8,247 bases of DNA from Pseudomonadota bacterium (GCA_016522385.1 JAEKFU010000011.1:1-8247), one strand, 5' to 3'; positions 1-8,028 are shown, counted from the first letter of the stretch. Notes: generated from the sequence alone by a model not told the origin. A program made the numbers and translations.

Positions 1-106
1 ACCCCCAATCACCTGGCCTTACATGACCCCCGTAACTGTGCTAGACCACAACCCAACGTCCCCGGACGCATTCAGCCCTCCCCTATCATTACGGAGACTG
101 GCGTAA

Positions 107-1522
107 ATGTCACCGCCCGTCATTACCCGATTTGCCCCTTCACCGACCGGATTTCTCCATATCGGCGGCGCCCGCACGGCGCTGTTCAATTGGTTGTTCG
201 CAAAAGCCAATGGTGGCGACATGCTGCTGCGGATCGAGGACACGGACCGGGAGCGCTCGAGCGATGATGCCGTAGCGGCCATTCTGGATGGACTGAATTG
301 GCTGGGACTCGACTGGACCGGCGAGGCCTATTCGCAATATGCCAGGGCCGATCGACATCGTGAAATCGCCCTAGAACTGCTCGATGCTGGACAGGCCTAC
401 AGGTGCTATTGCTCGCCACAGGAGTTGGCGCAGATGCGCGAAACCGCCCGTGCCGAAGGCCGGTCCGTGCGCTATGACGGTACCTGGCGCGACAGAGATG
501 CCGGTGATGCGCCAAAGGACATTACACCGGTTGTCCGGTTTCGCGCCCCGCAGCACGGCGAGACCGTGGTCGATGACCAGATCCAGGGACGGGTTATCTA
601 TAAAGACAGAGATCTCGACGATCTGATTATACTGCGCTCAGATGGATCTCCGACGTACAATTTGTCGGTGGTCGTCGATGATCACGATATGGGCGTTACC
701 CACGTCATACGCGGAGTGGATCATTTGACCAACGCGGCGCGGCAGAGCCAAATTTACAGCGCTATGGGCTGGACAGTGCCCGTCATGGCGCATATTCCGC
801 TAATCCACGGGCCGGACGGCGCAAAACTGTCGAAGCGGCATGGTGCGCTTGGTGTCGATGCCTACCGCGCGATGGGTTATTTGCCCGAGGCGATGCGCAA
901 TTACCTGGCCCGTCTCGGCTGGAGCCATGGAGATGAGGAGGTCTTCAGCACCGAACAGATGATCGAATGGTTTGGGCTTGAGGCCATCGGCAAGTCCCCT
1001 GCCCGGTTTGACTTTGCCAAACTGGAAAATCTCAACGGTCTTTACATTCGTAAAATGAGCGACGAAATTTTGGCTAACGCGTTGTTTGAGTTTCTACCCT
1101 ATAGCGAGTTGCCCGATGATGACCAGCACAAGCTTAAGCAAAGACGTCAACAACTGGAAAGGGCGCTGCCAGTGTTAAAGGCGCGGGCTAAGACACTGAT
1201 AGAATTAGTGAACAGTGCCCACTTCCTGGTTGCCACCCGGCCGATTGTGCCAGACGAAAAGGCCACCTTGATTTTGCAGGATGGTGGCGAGGTGCTTGGC
1301 GCGCTGGTCGACGCCCTGGAAGAAATCGATGACTGGACCACACCTTCTATCGAGGCTGTGATAAAGGCACACGCCGAGACAAACCAAACAAAACTGGGAA
1401 AGGTTGCCCAGCCCTTGCGTGCGGCGCTGACCGGTACGACCGTCTCACCAGGCATTTTTGATGTTTTGGCGGTGCTTGGCAAAGTGGAGTCACTGGATCG
1501 TATCCGCGATCAACTCAAATGA
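107..1522 (+). CDS. gltX: Glutamyl-tRNA synthetase (GluRS, class I)
   Basis: Charges tRNA-Glu with glutamate using ATP, in the cytoplasm. The 471-residue length is normal for bacterial GluRS. The N-terminal Rossmann catalytic domain carries the HIGH-type motif HIGG at residues 18-21 within PSPTGFLHIGG, and the KMSKS-type loop reads KLSKR at 240-244. The C-terminal helical anticodon-binding half runs from about 310 and ends in the family-typical VSPGIFDVLAVLG (447-458). In the zinc-binding insertion the first pair C100/C102 is present, but the positions equivalent to E. coli C125 and H127 are W127 and D129, so a normal four-ligand zinc site is not possible; I recall this from other alphaproteobacterial GluRS. 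The ATG is preceded by ACGGAG at 91-96, ten bases upstream. It is followed by gltA on the same strand. Many alphaproteobacteria carry two GltX paralogues and use one to charge tRNA-Gln as well; whether this copy is discriminating cannot be read from the sequence. Confidence 0.97.
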   Translation: MSPPVITRFAPSPTGFLHIGGARTALFNWLFAKANGGDMLLRIEDTDRERSSDDAVAAILDGLNWLGLDWTGEAYSQYARADRHREIALELLDAGQAYRCYCSPQELAQMRETARAEGRSVRYDGTWRDRDAGDAPKDITPVVRFRAPQHGETVVDDQIQGRVIYKDRDLDDLIILRSDGSPTYNLSVVVDDHDMGVTHVIRGVDHLTNAARQSQIYSAMGWTVPVMAHIPLIHGPDGAKLSKRHGALGVDAYRAMGYLPEAMRNYLARLGWSHGDEEVFSTEQMIEWFGLEAIGKSPARFDFAKLENLNGLYIRKMSDEILANALFEFLPYSELPDDDQHKLKQRRQQLERALPVLKARAKTLIELVNSAHFLVATRPIVPDEKATLILQDGGEVLGALVDALEEIDDWTTPSIEAVIKAHAETNQTKLGKVAQPLRAALTGTTVSPGIFDVLAVLGKVESLDRIRDQLK

Positions 1523-1537
1523 CAGAATCGCGGTTTT
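1504..1537 (+). terminator. Possible Rho-independent terminator overlapping the gltX stop codon
   Basis: CCGCGAT (1504-1510) and ATCGCGG (1527-1533) form a perfect 7-bp GC-rich stem around a 16-base loop, followed directly by TTTT (1534-1537). The 5' arm lies in the last gltX codons and the TGA stop is in the loop. The short U run and large loop make it a weak candidate. It would separate gltX from gltA transcription. Confidence 0.35.
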
Positions 1538-1709
1538 ACAATACGTCGACTTTGCCCTACCCTGCAGCCCTCAAGACAATGAGCTAGCCAGTTTCCACGC
1601 TCAAGCGCACGTCACCTGATTTCAGTGCTCTTGGATGATTTGCTCACACATTCCTTCGTAGGTTGAAACGCGGCTCGGCGAGTAACGTAATTATGGAGAG
1701 GTAGCAAGA
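1523..1709. other. gltX-gltA intergenic region, presumed gltA promoter region
   Basis: This 187-base non-coding gap contains the tail of the possible gltX terminator and the gltA ribosome binding site GGAGAGG (1695-1701). Its length, compared with the tight spacing elsewhere in the window, suggests that gltA has its own promoter here. I could not find a -35/-10 pair good enough to annotate. No small reading frame or RNA gene is apparent. Confidence 0.5.
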
Positions 1710-3008
1710 ATGGACGTGAAGGTTGACACAGCACAATTCAAGCTGGACGGCGCGACTTACGAGCTCAATGTGCGCCATGGCACGATAGGACCATCGGTCG
1801 TCGACATTTCCGGGCTGTACAGAGATGCCAAAATTTTCACCTACGACCCAGGGTATACCGCAACCGCCAGTTGCGAATCCAAGATTACCTATATTGATGG
1901 TGATGAAGGTGTGTTGCTGTATCGCGGCTACCCGATCGAGCAACTGGCCGAGCATGGTAGCTTTCTTGAGACCTGTTATGTGCTGCTATACGGCGATTTA
2001 CCGAACAACGCGCAGCGCAAAGAGTTCGAAAGTGCAATTACCTATCACACCATGCTGCACGAGCAAATGTCGCGGTTTTTTTCCGGCTTTCGGCGCGATG
2101 CGCATCCCATGGCTGTCATGGTCGGCGTCGTCGGCGCCCTTTCGGCCTTTTATCACGATTCAACCGACATCAATGATCCTCAGCAGCGCGAGATTGCCAG
2201 CCGCCGCATGATCGCGAAATTGCCGACCATCGCCGCGATGGCCTACAAATACCACATCGGTCAGCCCTTCGTTTATCCCCGCAATGATCTGGATTACGCT
2301 AGCAACTTCCTGCACATGTGCTTTGCTGTGCCATGCGAGGAGTACAAGGCAAACCCGGTACTGGCACGGGCCATGGACAGGATTTTCATCCTGCATGCCG
2401 ATCACGAGCAGAATGCTTCGACTTCAACGGTGCGATTGGCCGGATCCTCCGGTGCCAACCCGTTTGCCTGTATCGCCGCCGGCATTGCCTGTCTTTGGGG
2501 TCCAGCGCATGGCGGAGCCAATGAGGCGGCACTCACTATGCTGGAAGAAATCGGTACGCCTGATCGCATTCCCGAATTTGTCGAACGTGCCAAGGACAAG
2601 AATGATCCATTCCGGCTGATGGGATTTGGCCATAGGGTCTACAAGAATTATGACCCGCGGGCGAAAATCATGCAAAAGGCCGCCCATGAGGTGCTTGGCG
2701 AACTTGGCATCAACGATGATCCGCTTCTCGATGTCGCCCGTGAGCTTGAAAAAGTTGCCCTCAATGATGAGTACTTCATTGAGAAAAGGCTATATCCGAA
2801 CATCGATTTCTACTCCGGGATCACATTGCGGGCCCTCGGCTTTCCGACATCAATGTTCACGGTCTTGTTCGCGCTTGCCAGAACCGTCGGCTGGATTGCG
2901 CAATGGAAAGAAATGATAGAGGACCCGAGCCAGAAAATTGGCCGGCCGCGCCAGCTCTACACCGGACCAGTCGCCCGTGAGTATTTGCCGTCAAGCAAGA
3001 GGATTTAG
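1710..3008 (+). CDS. gltA: Citrate synthase, type II (Gram-negative hexameric family)
   Basis: Condenses oxaloacetate and acetyl-CoA to citrate, the entry step of the TCA cycle, in the cytoplasm. The protein has 432 residues (E. coli GltA has 427) and aligns without obvious gaps. The expected active-site residues are visible: H229 in ILHADHEQNAS, H267 in LWGPAHGGANEA, H308 in GFGHRVYK and D366 in NIDFYSG, matching E. coli H229, H264, H305 and D362. C209 in VPCEEY matches E. coli C206, a residue linked to the NADH allosteric site, and the N-terminal extension of about 50 residues typical of type II enzymes is present. NADH inhibition is therefore plausible but inferred. The ATG has GGAGAGG eight bases upstream. 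It lies downstream of gltX and ends convergently against bamA. A methylcitrate synthase is less likely, because those proteins are shorter type I enzymes. Confidence 0.97.
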   Translation: MDVKVDTAQFKLDGATYELNVRHGTIGPSVVDISGLYRDAKIFTYDPGYTATASCESKITYIDGDEGVLLYRGYPIEQLAEHGSFLETCYVLLYGDLPNNAQRKEFESAITYHTMLHEQMSRFFSGFRRDAHPMAVMVGVVGALSAFYHDSTDINDPQQREIASRRMIAKLPTIAAMAYKYHIGQPFVYPRNDLDYASNFLHMCFAVPCEEYKANPVLARAMDRIFILHADHEQNASTSTVRLAGSSGANPFACIAAGIACLWGPAHGGANEAALTMLEEIGTPDRIPEFVERAKDKNDPFRLMGFGHRVYKNYDPRAKIMQKAAHEVLGELGINDDPLLDVARELEKVALNDEYFIEKRLYPNIDFYSGITLRALGFPTSMFTVLFALARTVGWIAQWKEMIEDPSQKIGRPRQLYTGPVAREYLPSSKRI

Positions 3009-3153
3009 CCGGTCAACTTTGTCGCTAGGTCGCATCGATGACGTGTGATTCGGTTGGCTGGCAAGGAGCATGCTGTAGCCATGACGGGCTCAACCGCAAT
3101 GATATATGGCGGTGATCGAAGTTTTGTCTCGTATGGGTTGAAAAGCTTGTACT
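3009..3153. other. Convergent gltA / bamA intergenic region
   Basis: This 145-base gap lies between the TAG of gltA and the TAG of bamA on the opposite strand. CGGTTG (3051-3056) and CAACCG (3091-3096) are complementary but enclose a 34-base loop and have no U tract, so no intrinsic terminator can be supported on either strand. No reading frame of note is present. This is where the lpxD-fabZ-lpxA-lpxI-lpxB genes lie in many other alphaproteobacteria; no remnant is recognisable. Confidence 0.6.
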
Positions 3154-5472
3154 CTAAAAGCGCGTGCCGACACTGAAGCGCACGAGCTCCTTTTCATCTT
3201 CATCCGCCTTGGCAACGGGGTAAGCGACATCGACACGCAGTGGTCCGAATGGCGATTGCCAGAGCAGTCCAGCACCAACCGATACACGAATTTCACTCGA
3301 ATCGAACACCGGTGATCCAGGTACAGAGTCCTCTGGCGCATTGAAATTAGTACCGAAATCGCTGAAAACCGCACCTTCGATACCAAATGACTCAGGCAAA
3401 CCCAACGGGAAGATCACCTCGACCGTGCCAACCGCGTAGGTTCTACCGCCGATTGCATCCAGTTGCTCACCGTTAGCCGTCAATTGTCGGGGACCAACAC
3501 CTGCCCTGGCAAAGCCGCGGAACGTATCGGCGCCGATAAAGAAACGGTCGACAACTGGAACATCGTCGCCATTGAAGCCTTCGATATGGCCGGCTTTGCC
3601 TTTGAGTTTGAGAATCACGCCGTCATAGAACAAGGGGGTGAAGTAGAATGCTGCGGCTTCCGTCTTGAAGTAATACACGTCGCCGCCGAGGCCAGCGACC
3701 TCTTCGCCGAGTTCTAAACGATAACCCGAAGTCGGTTTGATTGGATTGTCGATCTCGTCATAGATTATTCTCGCACCCGCCAAGGAGACATAGTCGATCC
3801 CATCACTAGCCGCAATCGCGGGCGCAACAGATAACGGGTCGTCGACATCAATGTCACGCCGTGTGAAGCGATACCGAGTTCGCAGTGACGAATACTCAGA
3901 GAGTGGGAACCCCAGGCGGACACCACCACCAACCTGTTGGGTGGTGAATGAACTCTCGCTTTCCTGATCAGTACGAGTGGCAAAGCCATCAACGCCGAAG
4001 CTGACGTTCCGATCAAGAAAATACGGTTCCGTAAAGCTGAAATCGACAGATTGCCTCTTGAAACTGAGTGAAGTCCCAAGACGTACCTGTTGTCCCCTAC
4101 CAAGCAGATTGCGCTCGGTAACGTTAACGGAGCCGATAACCTGCTCGACGGTCGAATAACCCGCCGAGAAGTTGATCGTGCCGGTGGATTTCTCCTGAAC
4201 GAAAATCTCCAACACTAGCCTATCCGGTGCACTTCCGGGTTTCTCGCGAAAATCGATCTTCTCGAAGAAGTCAAGTCCGGTAAGGCGGCGCCGGCTTCGC
4301 TCGATGAGAATGCGGTTGTAGGCATCACCTTCGACCAGGCGCAGTTCGCGGCGGATCACTTTATCAAGCGTTCTGGTGTTGCCGATAATATCGATTCGTT
4401 CGATGTATACCCGCGGGCCTTCGGTTAACTCAAACGCAATGTCCAACTTTCGGTTTTCTTCATCACGCACGATGTTGGGCTCAACACGGGCAAAAGCAAA
4501 ACCAGATTTGCCCGCTTCGATGGTCATTTGCTCTATCGACTTGTCAACCTTGCTAGCGTCGTAAATCTCACCATTCTCAACGGTGATGACACCCGCCAAC
4601 ACGTCGGGATCAAGTGTTGTTTGACCAGTGTTTACGGTAACCGAATTGACCTCATACTGCGAGCCTTCGTCAACCGTGAAGGTTATAAAGAAACTTTCGC
4701 CATCCCGGGCCAATTCGGCATTCGCCGAGACTACCTGGAAATCGGCAAACCCGTGTTTGAGATAATGACGCCGCAGAAGTTCGCTATCAAAATTGAGCCG
4801 GTCGGGATCATAGCTGTCTGTCTGAGCAAAAAACTTCCACCAGGCACTTTCTGAAGTCGTGATCACCGAGCGCAACTGACTATCACTGAATGCGTTGTTA
4901 CCGGCAAAAGTAATGCTTCGAATTCTCGTCGCACTGCCTTCCCGAATTTCATAGACCAGGTTTACGCGGTTCTGGGGGAGTTTGATTATCTTGGGCTCGA
5001 CGCGTGCTGCAAAATAGCCGGAGCGGCGGTAAAGGGCGATCAGACGCTCAACATCGCCCTGTGCACGTGCCCTGGTGAATATCTGCCGTTCGCGCAATTG
5101 AACTTCCGCTGCCAGCACCTTGTCCTTTAACTCTGAGTTACCTTCAAACCTGACAACGTTGATGAGCGGGTTTTCTTCGACCTGAACCACCAAAGCAGAG
5201 CCACGCTGGACAATGCGTACGTCGGAAAATAGACCGGTCTGAAACAGCGCCTTGATCGACTCGTCGATCCGGTCTGCACTGATCGGATCTCCCGGCCCCA
5301 ACTGCATATATGATTCGACGGTTTCCGCCTCAACACGTTGGTTGCCTTCGACGATAATGCGCGATACCGACTGAGCAAAAGCCGGCTGCAAAACAGCATC
5401 CGCAAAACCAAGGGGCAGGCCCAATGACAGTGCTAGAACCAGTCGTCCAATAAATACGTAACGATTTCGCAT
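3154..5472 (-). CDS. bamA: Outer membrane protein assembly factor BamA (Omp85)
   Basis: The essential insertase that folds beta-barrel proteins into the outer membrane, the core of the BAM complex. The 772-residue protein starts with a signal peptide (hydrophobic stretch about 8-30, AFA at 31-33, probable cleavage before Q34). Five POTRA domains follow at roughly 36-101, 103-178, 181-270, 273-352 and 355-427. The first opens with SRIIVEGNQRV and the last with RIDIIGNTRT. The 16-stranded barrel fills about 433-772, with the conserved loop-6 RGF at 652-654 (FIGADTFRGFARAGVGPR). It ends in a C-terminal phenylalanine (SVGTRF), the usual outer membrane sorting signal. The ATG is the only standard start after an in-frame TGA upstream; its ribosome binding site is poor (GGGTGGGA about 11 bases away). 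It is last in the cdsA-dxr-rseP-bamA run. Neither skp/ompH nor lpxD follows, unlike in many Proteobacteria. Confidence 0.97.
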   Translation of the reverse strand: MRNRYVFIGRLVLALSLGLPLGFADAVLQPAFAQSVSRIIVEGNQRVEAETVESYMQLGPGDPISADRIDESIKALFQTGLFSDVRIVQRGSALVVQVEENPLINVVRFEGNSELKDKVLAAEVQLRERQIFTRARAQGDVERLIALYRRSGYFAARVEPKIIKLPQNRVNLVYEIREGSATRIRSITFAGNNAFSDSQLRSVITTSESAWWKFFAQTDSYDPDRLNFDSELLRRHYLKHGFADFQVVSANAELARDGESFFITFTVDEGSQYEVNSVTVNTGQTTLDPDVLAGVITVENGEIYDASKVDKSIEQMTIEAGKSGFAFARVEPNIVRDEENRKLDIAFELTEGPRVYIERIDIIGNTRTLDKVIRRELRLVEGDAYNRILIERSRRRLTGLDFFEKIDFREKPGSAPDRLVLEIFVQEKSTGTINFSAGYSTVEQVIGSVNVTERNLLGRGQQVRLGTSLSFKRQSVDFSFTEPYFLDRNVSFGVDGFATRTDQESESSFTTQQVGGGVRLGFPLSEYSSLRTRYRFTRRDIDVDDPLSVAPAIAASDGIDYVSLAGARIIYDEIDNPIKPTSGYRLELGEEVAGLGGDVYYFKTEAAAFYFTPLFYDGVILKLKGKAGHIEGFNGDDVPVVDRFFIGADTFRGFARAGVGPRQLTANGEQLDAIGGRTYAVGTVEVIFPLGLPESFGIEGAVFSDFGTNFNAPEDSVPGSPVFDSSEIRVSVGAGLLWQSPFGPLRVDVAYPVAKADEDEKELVRFSVGTRF

Positions 5473-5525
5473 TCGCGAATTAATCCCACCCGATTCTTTA
5501 CGCCGCCCTGCTCAGCCCTTTTTGA

Positions 5526-5554
5526 ATCTTAGCGTCCTTTTACTTTGTTTTCAG
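5526..5554 (-). promoter_or_regulatory. Possible sigma-70-type promoter for bamA
   Basis: On the minus strand CTGAAA (5549-5554) and TAAGAT (5526-5531) are separated by exactly 17 bases. Each matches four of six consensus positions. The pair lies about 50-80 bases before the bamA start, within the 133-base rseP-bamA gap. It would give bamA some expression independent of the upstream operon. A match of this quality can arise by chance. Confidence 0.3.
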
Positions 5555-5567
5555 CGCGATGAGAACC

Positions 5568-5600
5568 TGCCTTTTGGTTTTTTTTTCTAACCAAAAGGCA
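5568..5600. repeat. Perfect 12-bp inverted repeat between rseP and bamA
   Basis: TGCCTTTTGGTT (5568-5579) and AACCAAAAGGCA (5589-5600) are exact reverse complements around a 9-base loop, which is A-rich on the minus strand. The structure starts five bases after the rseP stop codon in the direction of transcription. No U tract follows on either strand, so it is not a standard intrinsic terminator. It could be a transcript-stabilising or attenuating hairpin; the function is inferred, the dyad itself is directly visible. Confidence 0.75.
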
Positions 5601-5605
5601 ACATC

Positions 5606-6736
5606 CTACGACGAAAAGAATCGCGCAATGTCATTCCACGTTGCCACAATCATCAATGTGAGAACAGCCGCAAATCCCACCTTGAAACCAATCTCTTGAG
5701 CACCCTGTCCAAGCGGTTTCCCCCGCACTGCTTCGATAGCGTAGTACATCAGGTGACCGCCATCCAGCATGGGAATTGGAAATAAGTTAATAAGTCCAAT
5801 GCTGACCGACAAGAGTGCCGCAAGCTGGAGTAACGCGGTAACACCTTCTGCTGCTACATACCCGGTTGTCCTGGCCATTCCCAGAGGCCCAGCCAACTGT
5901 TTAACTGATTCTCTGCCGCGGATGATCCCCCTGACGTAGTTGAGCGTGGTGGTAATGATCAGCCAAGTGCTCTCGGATGCCAGCACTACAGATTCGGTAA
6001 AGCCTTTTTGTTCGCGGCTAATTTGGCCACTCCTGATGCCCAATTGACGAACGGTGATCTTACTGCCGGTGATATCGGTCGTTTCGGTCGCCTTCGGTGT
6101 CACCGACAGGTAAATGGTGTTACCGTCGCGCTCGATAGTGACCGCCATGGGCTCACCCTGATTGTTCCATATGCGCGCCTGGATGTCGGAAAATTTCGTC
6201 ATTTTATAGCCGTCGATGTCGACGAATCGGTCGCCCGCCTGGATACCCGCCTGTTCCGCAGCGCTGCCCGGCTGCACCGATTCGGCGATCGGCAGGCTAA
6301 CCGGCGCACCGATCGACATATACGTACCCGTATAGATGACTACAGCCATGATGAAATTGGCCAATGGACCAGCTGCAACAACCGCTGCCCGGCTGGCCAG
6401 CGGTTTGCTGTGGAAAGCGGTTTCGGATTGCGCTTCAGGATCAGCTGCTCCTTCTGCAGCCGGCATGCTGGCAGCATTGGCGTCGTCTTCAAACTTGACG
6501 TAGCCGCCAATTGGTATCCAGCCCAGCTTCCAGCGCGTACCGTGTTTATCCGTCTTGCCGATTATTTCCTTGCCGAAACCAACCGCAAAGGTATCAACTC
6601 CGACGCCACACCATCGCGCGACCTGGAAGTGGCCATATTCGTGCACAAACACGATCACCGTCAAAACCAGTAAAAACGGTACGGCGCTGGAAATAAACCC
6701 CCAAATCGGGCTCGTCACCAAAGCAATTAGGTCCAT
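5606..6736 (-). CDS. rseP: RseP-type site-2 intramembrane zinc metalloprotease
   Basis: An inner-membrane M50 protease that cuts transmembrane segments. In E. coli it cleaves the anti-sigma factor RseA to release the envelope-stress sigma factor, and it also clears remnant signal peptides. The zinc motif HEYGH (32-36) lies in the first membrane segment (about 18-40). The second ligand region NLFPIPMLDGG (317-327) is in a later one. AAGPLANF (121-128) marks another membrane segment, and a C-terminal helix spans about 350-368. A single PDZ domain (about 145-215, with GSAAEQAGIQAGDR) gives 376 residues against about 450 with two PDZ domains in E. coli; the shorter form is common in alphaproteobacteria. 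A low-complexity Ala/Glu/Asp stretch lies at 84-107. The ATG follows GGAGG by four bases. It lies 64 bases after dxr and before bamA, the conserved arrangement. Its substrate cannot be told from the window. Confidence 0.95.
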   Translation of the reverse strand: MDLIALVTSPIWGFISSAVPFLLVLTVIVFVHEYGHFQVARWCGVGVDTFAVGFGKEIIGKTDKHGTRWKLGWIPIGGYVKFEDDANAASMPAAEGAADPEAQSETAFHSKPLASRAAVVAAGPLANFIMAVVIYTGTYMSIGAPVSLPIAESVQPGSAAEQAGIQAGDRFVDIDGYKMTKFSDIQARIWNNQGEPMAVTIERDGNTIYLSVTPKATETTDITGSKITVRQLGIRSGQISREQKGFTESVVLASESTWLIITTTLNYVRGIIRGRESVKQLAGPLGMARTTGYVAAEGVTALLQLAALLSVSIGLINLFPIPMLDGGHLMYYAIEAVRGKPLGQGAQEIGFKVGFAAVLTLMIVATWNDIARFFSS

Positions 6737-6800
6737 TTGTCCTCCAGGTCGCGACTCTCAATCCTGTAGCGAAGGAATGTTTAAAATCGGCACTAACACA

Positions 6801-8024
6801 CTAGTTGTGCAATTTATGCGCCAGTTCTGTTGCCATGGTACGACCGTAACGATCTGCGTCCCAGACATCATCCAGTGAGTTCAGGGGATGAATCATCGAA
6901 TCTCGTTCAGCCCTGGTCAGAGAGTCTTCTACCAGCGCGGCGATCTGGAGAAAACCAATTCTTTGCGACAGGAATTCGGCAACAGCGACTTCGTTTGCCG
7001 CATTGAGAATAGTTGTCGCACTGCCTCCCCGATCAAGAGCAGACAGACACAGGCGAACCGCTGGAAAAAGATCATGCTTGACCGGCTCAAACGTCAGATC
7101 GCCGACTTTGGTGAGATCGAGCCTTTCCACTTGGGCATCGATGCGTTCCGGATAAGCCAGAGCCAACGCGATGGGTGTGCGCATGTCAGGCATGCCCAGC
7201 TGCGCAAGCACCGAGCCGTCGACATAGGATACAAGGCTGTGAACGATAGACTGGGGATGAACAACGGCATCAATCTGATCCTGTCTCACTGGAAATAATT
7301 GATATGCTTCAATGAGTTCCAGGCCTTTGTTCATCAAAGTCGCTGAGTCTATCGTAATCTTATCGCCCATCGACCAGTTGGGGTGATTTAGGGCGTCCGA
7401 AACAGTGACATTATTGAGTTCTTCGGCGCTGCAGGTGCGAAATGGTCCGCCCGATGCCGTGAGGGTCACTTTGTCGACCCGGTCTGCATTGTGGCCTTCA
7501 AAACATTGAAAAACGGCACTGTGTTCGGAGTCCACTGGTATGACTGGCACATTCAGTGCCGCTGCACGCTGCATGAACACATCACCTGCGCAAACCAGGC
7601 ATTCCTTATTGGCAAGCGCTACCGGGTTGCCAATTTCCAAGGCAGCAATAGTCGGTTGCAGACCCTGTGCCCCTACAATTGCCGCAACATTCAATTCAAC
7701 AGGTCTCTGGGCAGCTTCGACCATCGCGTCATGCCCGGCAGCAGGCGCAATACCACTGCCTTCGAGAGCATCGACGAGCTCGGAGTATCGGGACGGGTCG
7801 GCGGTCACAGCCATCTTGGCGCCGAATGATCTGGCATCGGCGGCGAGCTGCGGAATATTTTGATTGCCGACCAAGGCTTCAATTTCAAAGGTACCTGGAT
7901 GCTGACGCACAACATCAAGTGTCGACTGGCCGATTGAACCGGTCGAACCAAGAATGGTCAACCGTTTCGCTGGTCGACAGGCGCGTTCTGGAGCGCTTTG
8001 CCGGATTGCCGAAATAGAGTTCAC
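6801..8024 (-). CDS. dxr: 1-deoxy-D-xylulose 5-phosphate reductoisomerase
   Basis: Converts 1-deoxy-D-xylulose 5-phosphate to 2-C-methyl-D-erythritol 4-phosphate with NADPH, the committed step of the MEP isoprenoid pathway; it is the target of fosmidomycin. The chosen start is GTG at 8022-8024, giving 407 residues. The NADPH-binding GSTGSIG is at 26-32 and ANKE at 138-141. Metal ligands D165 and E167 sit in PVDSEHSA and E236 in MNKGLELIEA. SGG (191-193) and H214 in NHPNWSMG complete the active-site loop region. The C-terminal helical domain runs to the end. GTG is preferred because AGAGGTGA lies just upstream and the family core begins soon after. An in-frame ATG at 8055-8057 would add 11 residues, overlap cdsA and lacks an obvious ribosome binding site. 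There are 13 bases from the cdsA stop to this GTG, so translational coupling is likely. Confidence 0.95.
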   Translation of the reverse strand: MNSISAIRQSAPERACRPAKRLTILGSTGSIGQSTLDVVRQHPGTFEIEALVGNQNIPQLAADARSFGAKMAVTADPSRYSELVDALEGSGIAPAAGHDAMVEAAQRPVELNVAAIVGAQGLQPTIAALEIGNPVALANKECLVCAGDVFMQRAAALNVPVIPVDSEHSAVFQCFEGHNADRVDKVTLTASGGPFRTCSAEELNNVTVSDALNHPNWSMGDKITIDSATLMNKGLELIEAYQLFPVRQDQIDAVVHPQSIVHSLVSYVDGSVLAQLGMPDMRTPIALALAYPERIDAQVERLDLTKVGDLTFEPVKHDLFPAVRLCLSALDRGGSATTILNAANEVAVAEFLSQRIGFLQIAALVEDSLTRAERDSMIHPLNSLDDVWDADRYGRTMATELAHKLHN

Positions 8025-8028
8025 ACGA

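Noticed and set aside
19..45. TTACAT and GCTAGA as a gltX promoter.
   Set aside because: The spacer is about 15 bases and both boxes are weak, so it is not distinguishable from chance. The 106 bases before gltX hold no feature I can support apart from its ribosome binding site.
1663..1694. TTGAAA and TAATTA as a gltA promoter.
   Set aside because: The spacer is 19 bases, and the transcript would start at or inside the ribosome binding site, losing it.
3051..3096. CGGTTG / CAACCG inverted repeat as a terminator after gltA.
   Set aside because: The stem is only 6 bp with a 34-base loop and no U tract on either strand.
5471..5480. Perfect palindrome ATTCGCGAAT overlapping the bamA start codon, as an operator or start-site hairpin.
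   Set aside because: About eight 10-base palindromes are expected by chance in a window this size, and it has no loop for an RNA hairpin. Nothing else supports an operator.
6008..6673. A 221-codon open frame on the plus strand opposite rseP.
   Set aside because: It is fully antisense to a clear rseP gene, has no recognisable domain or ribosome binding site, and fits the usual antisense shadow of a moderately GC-rich gene.
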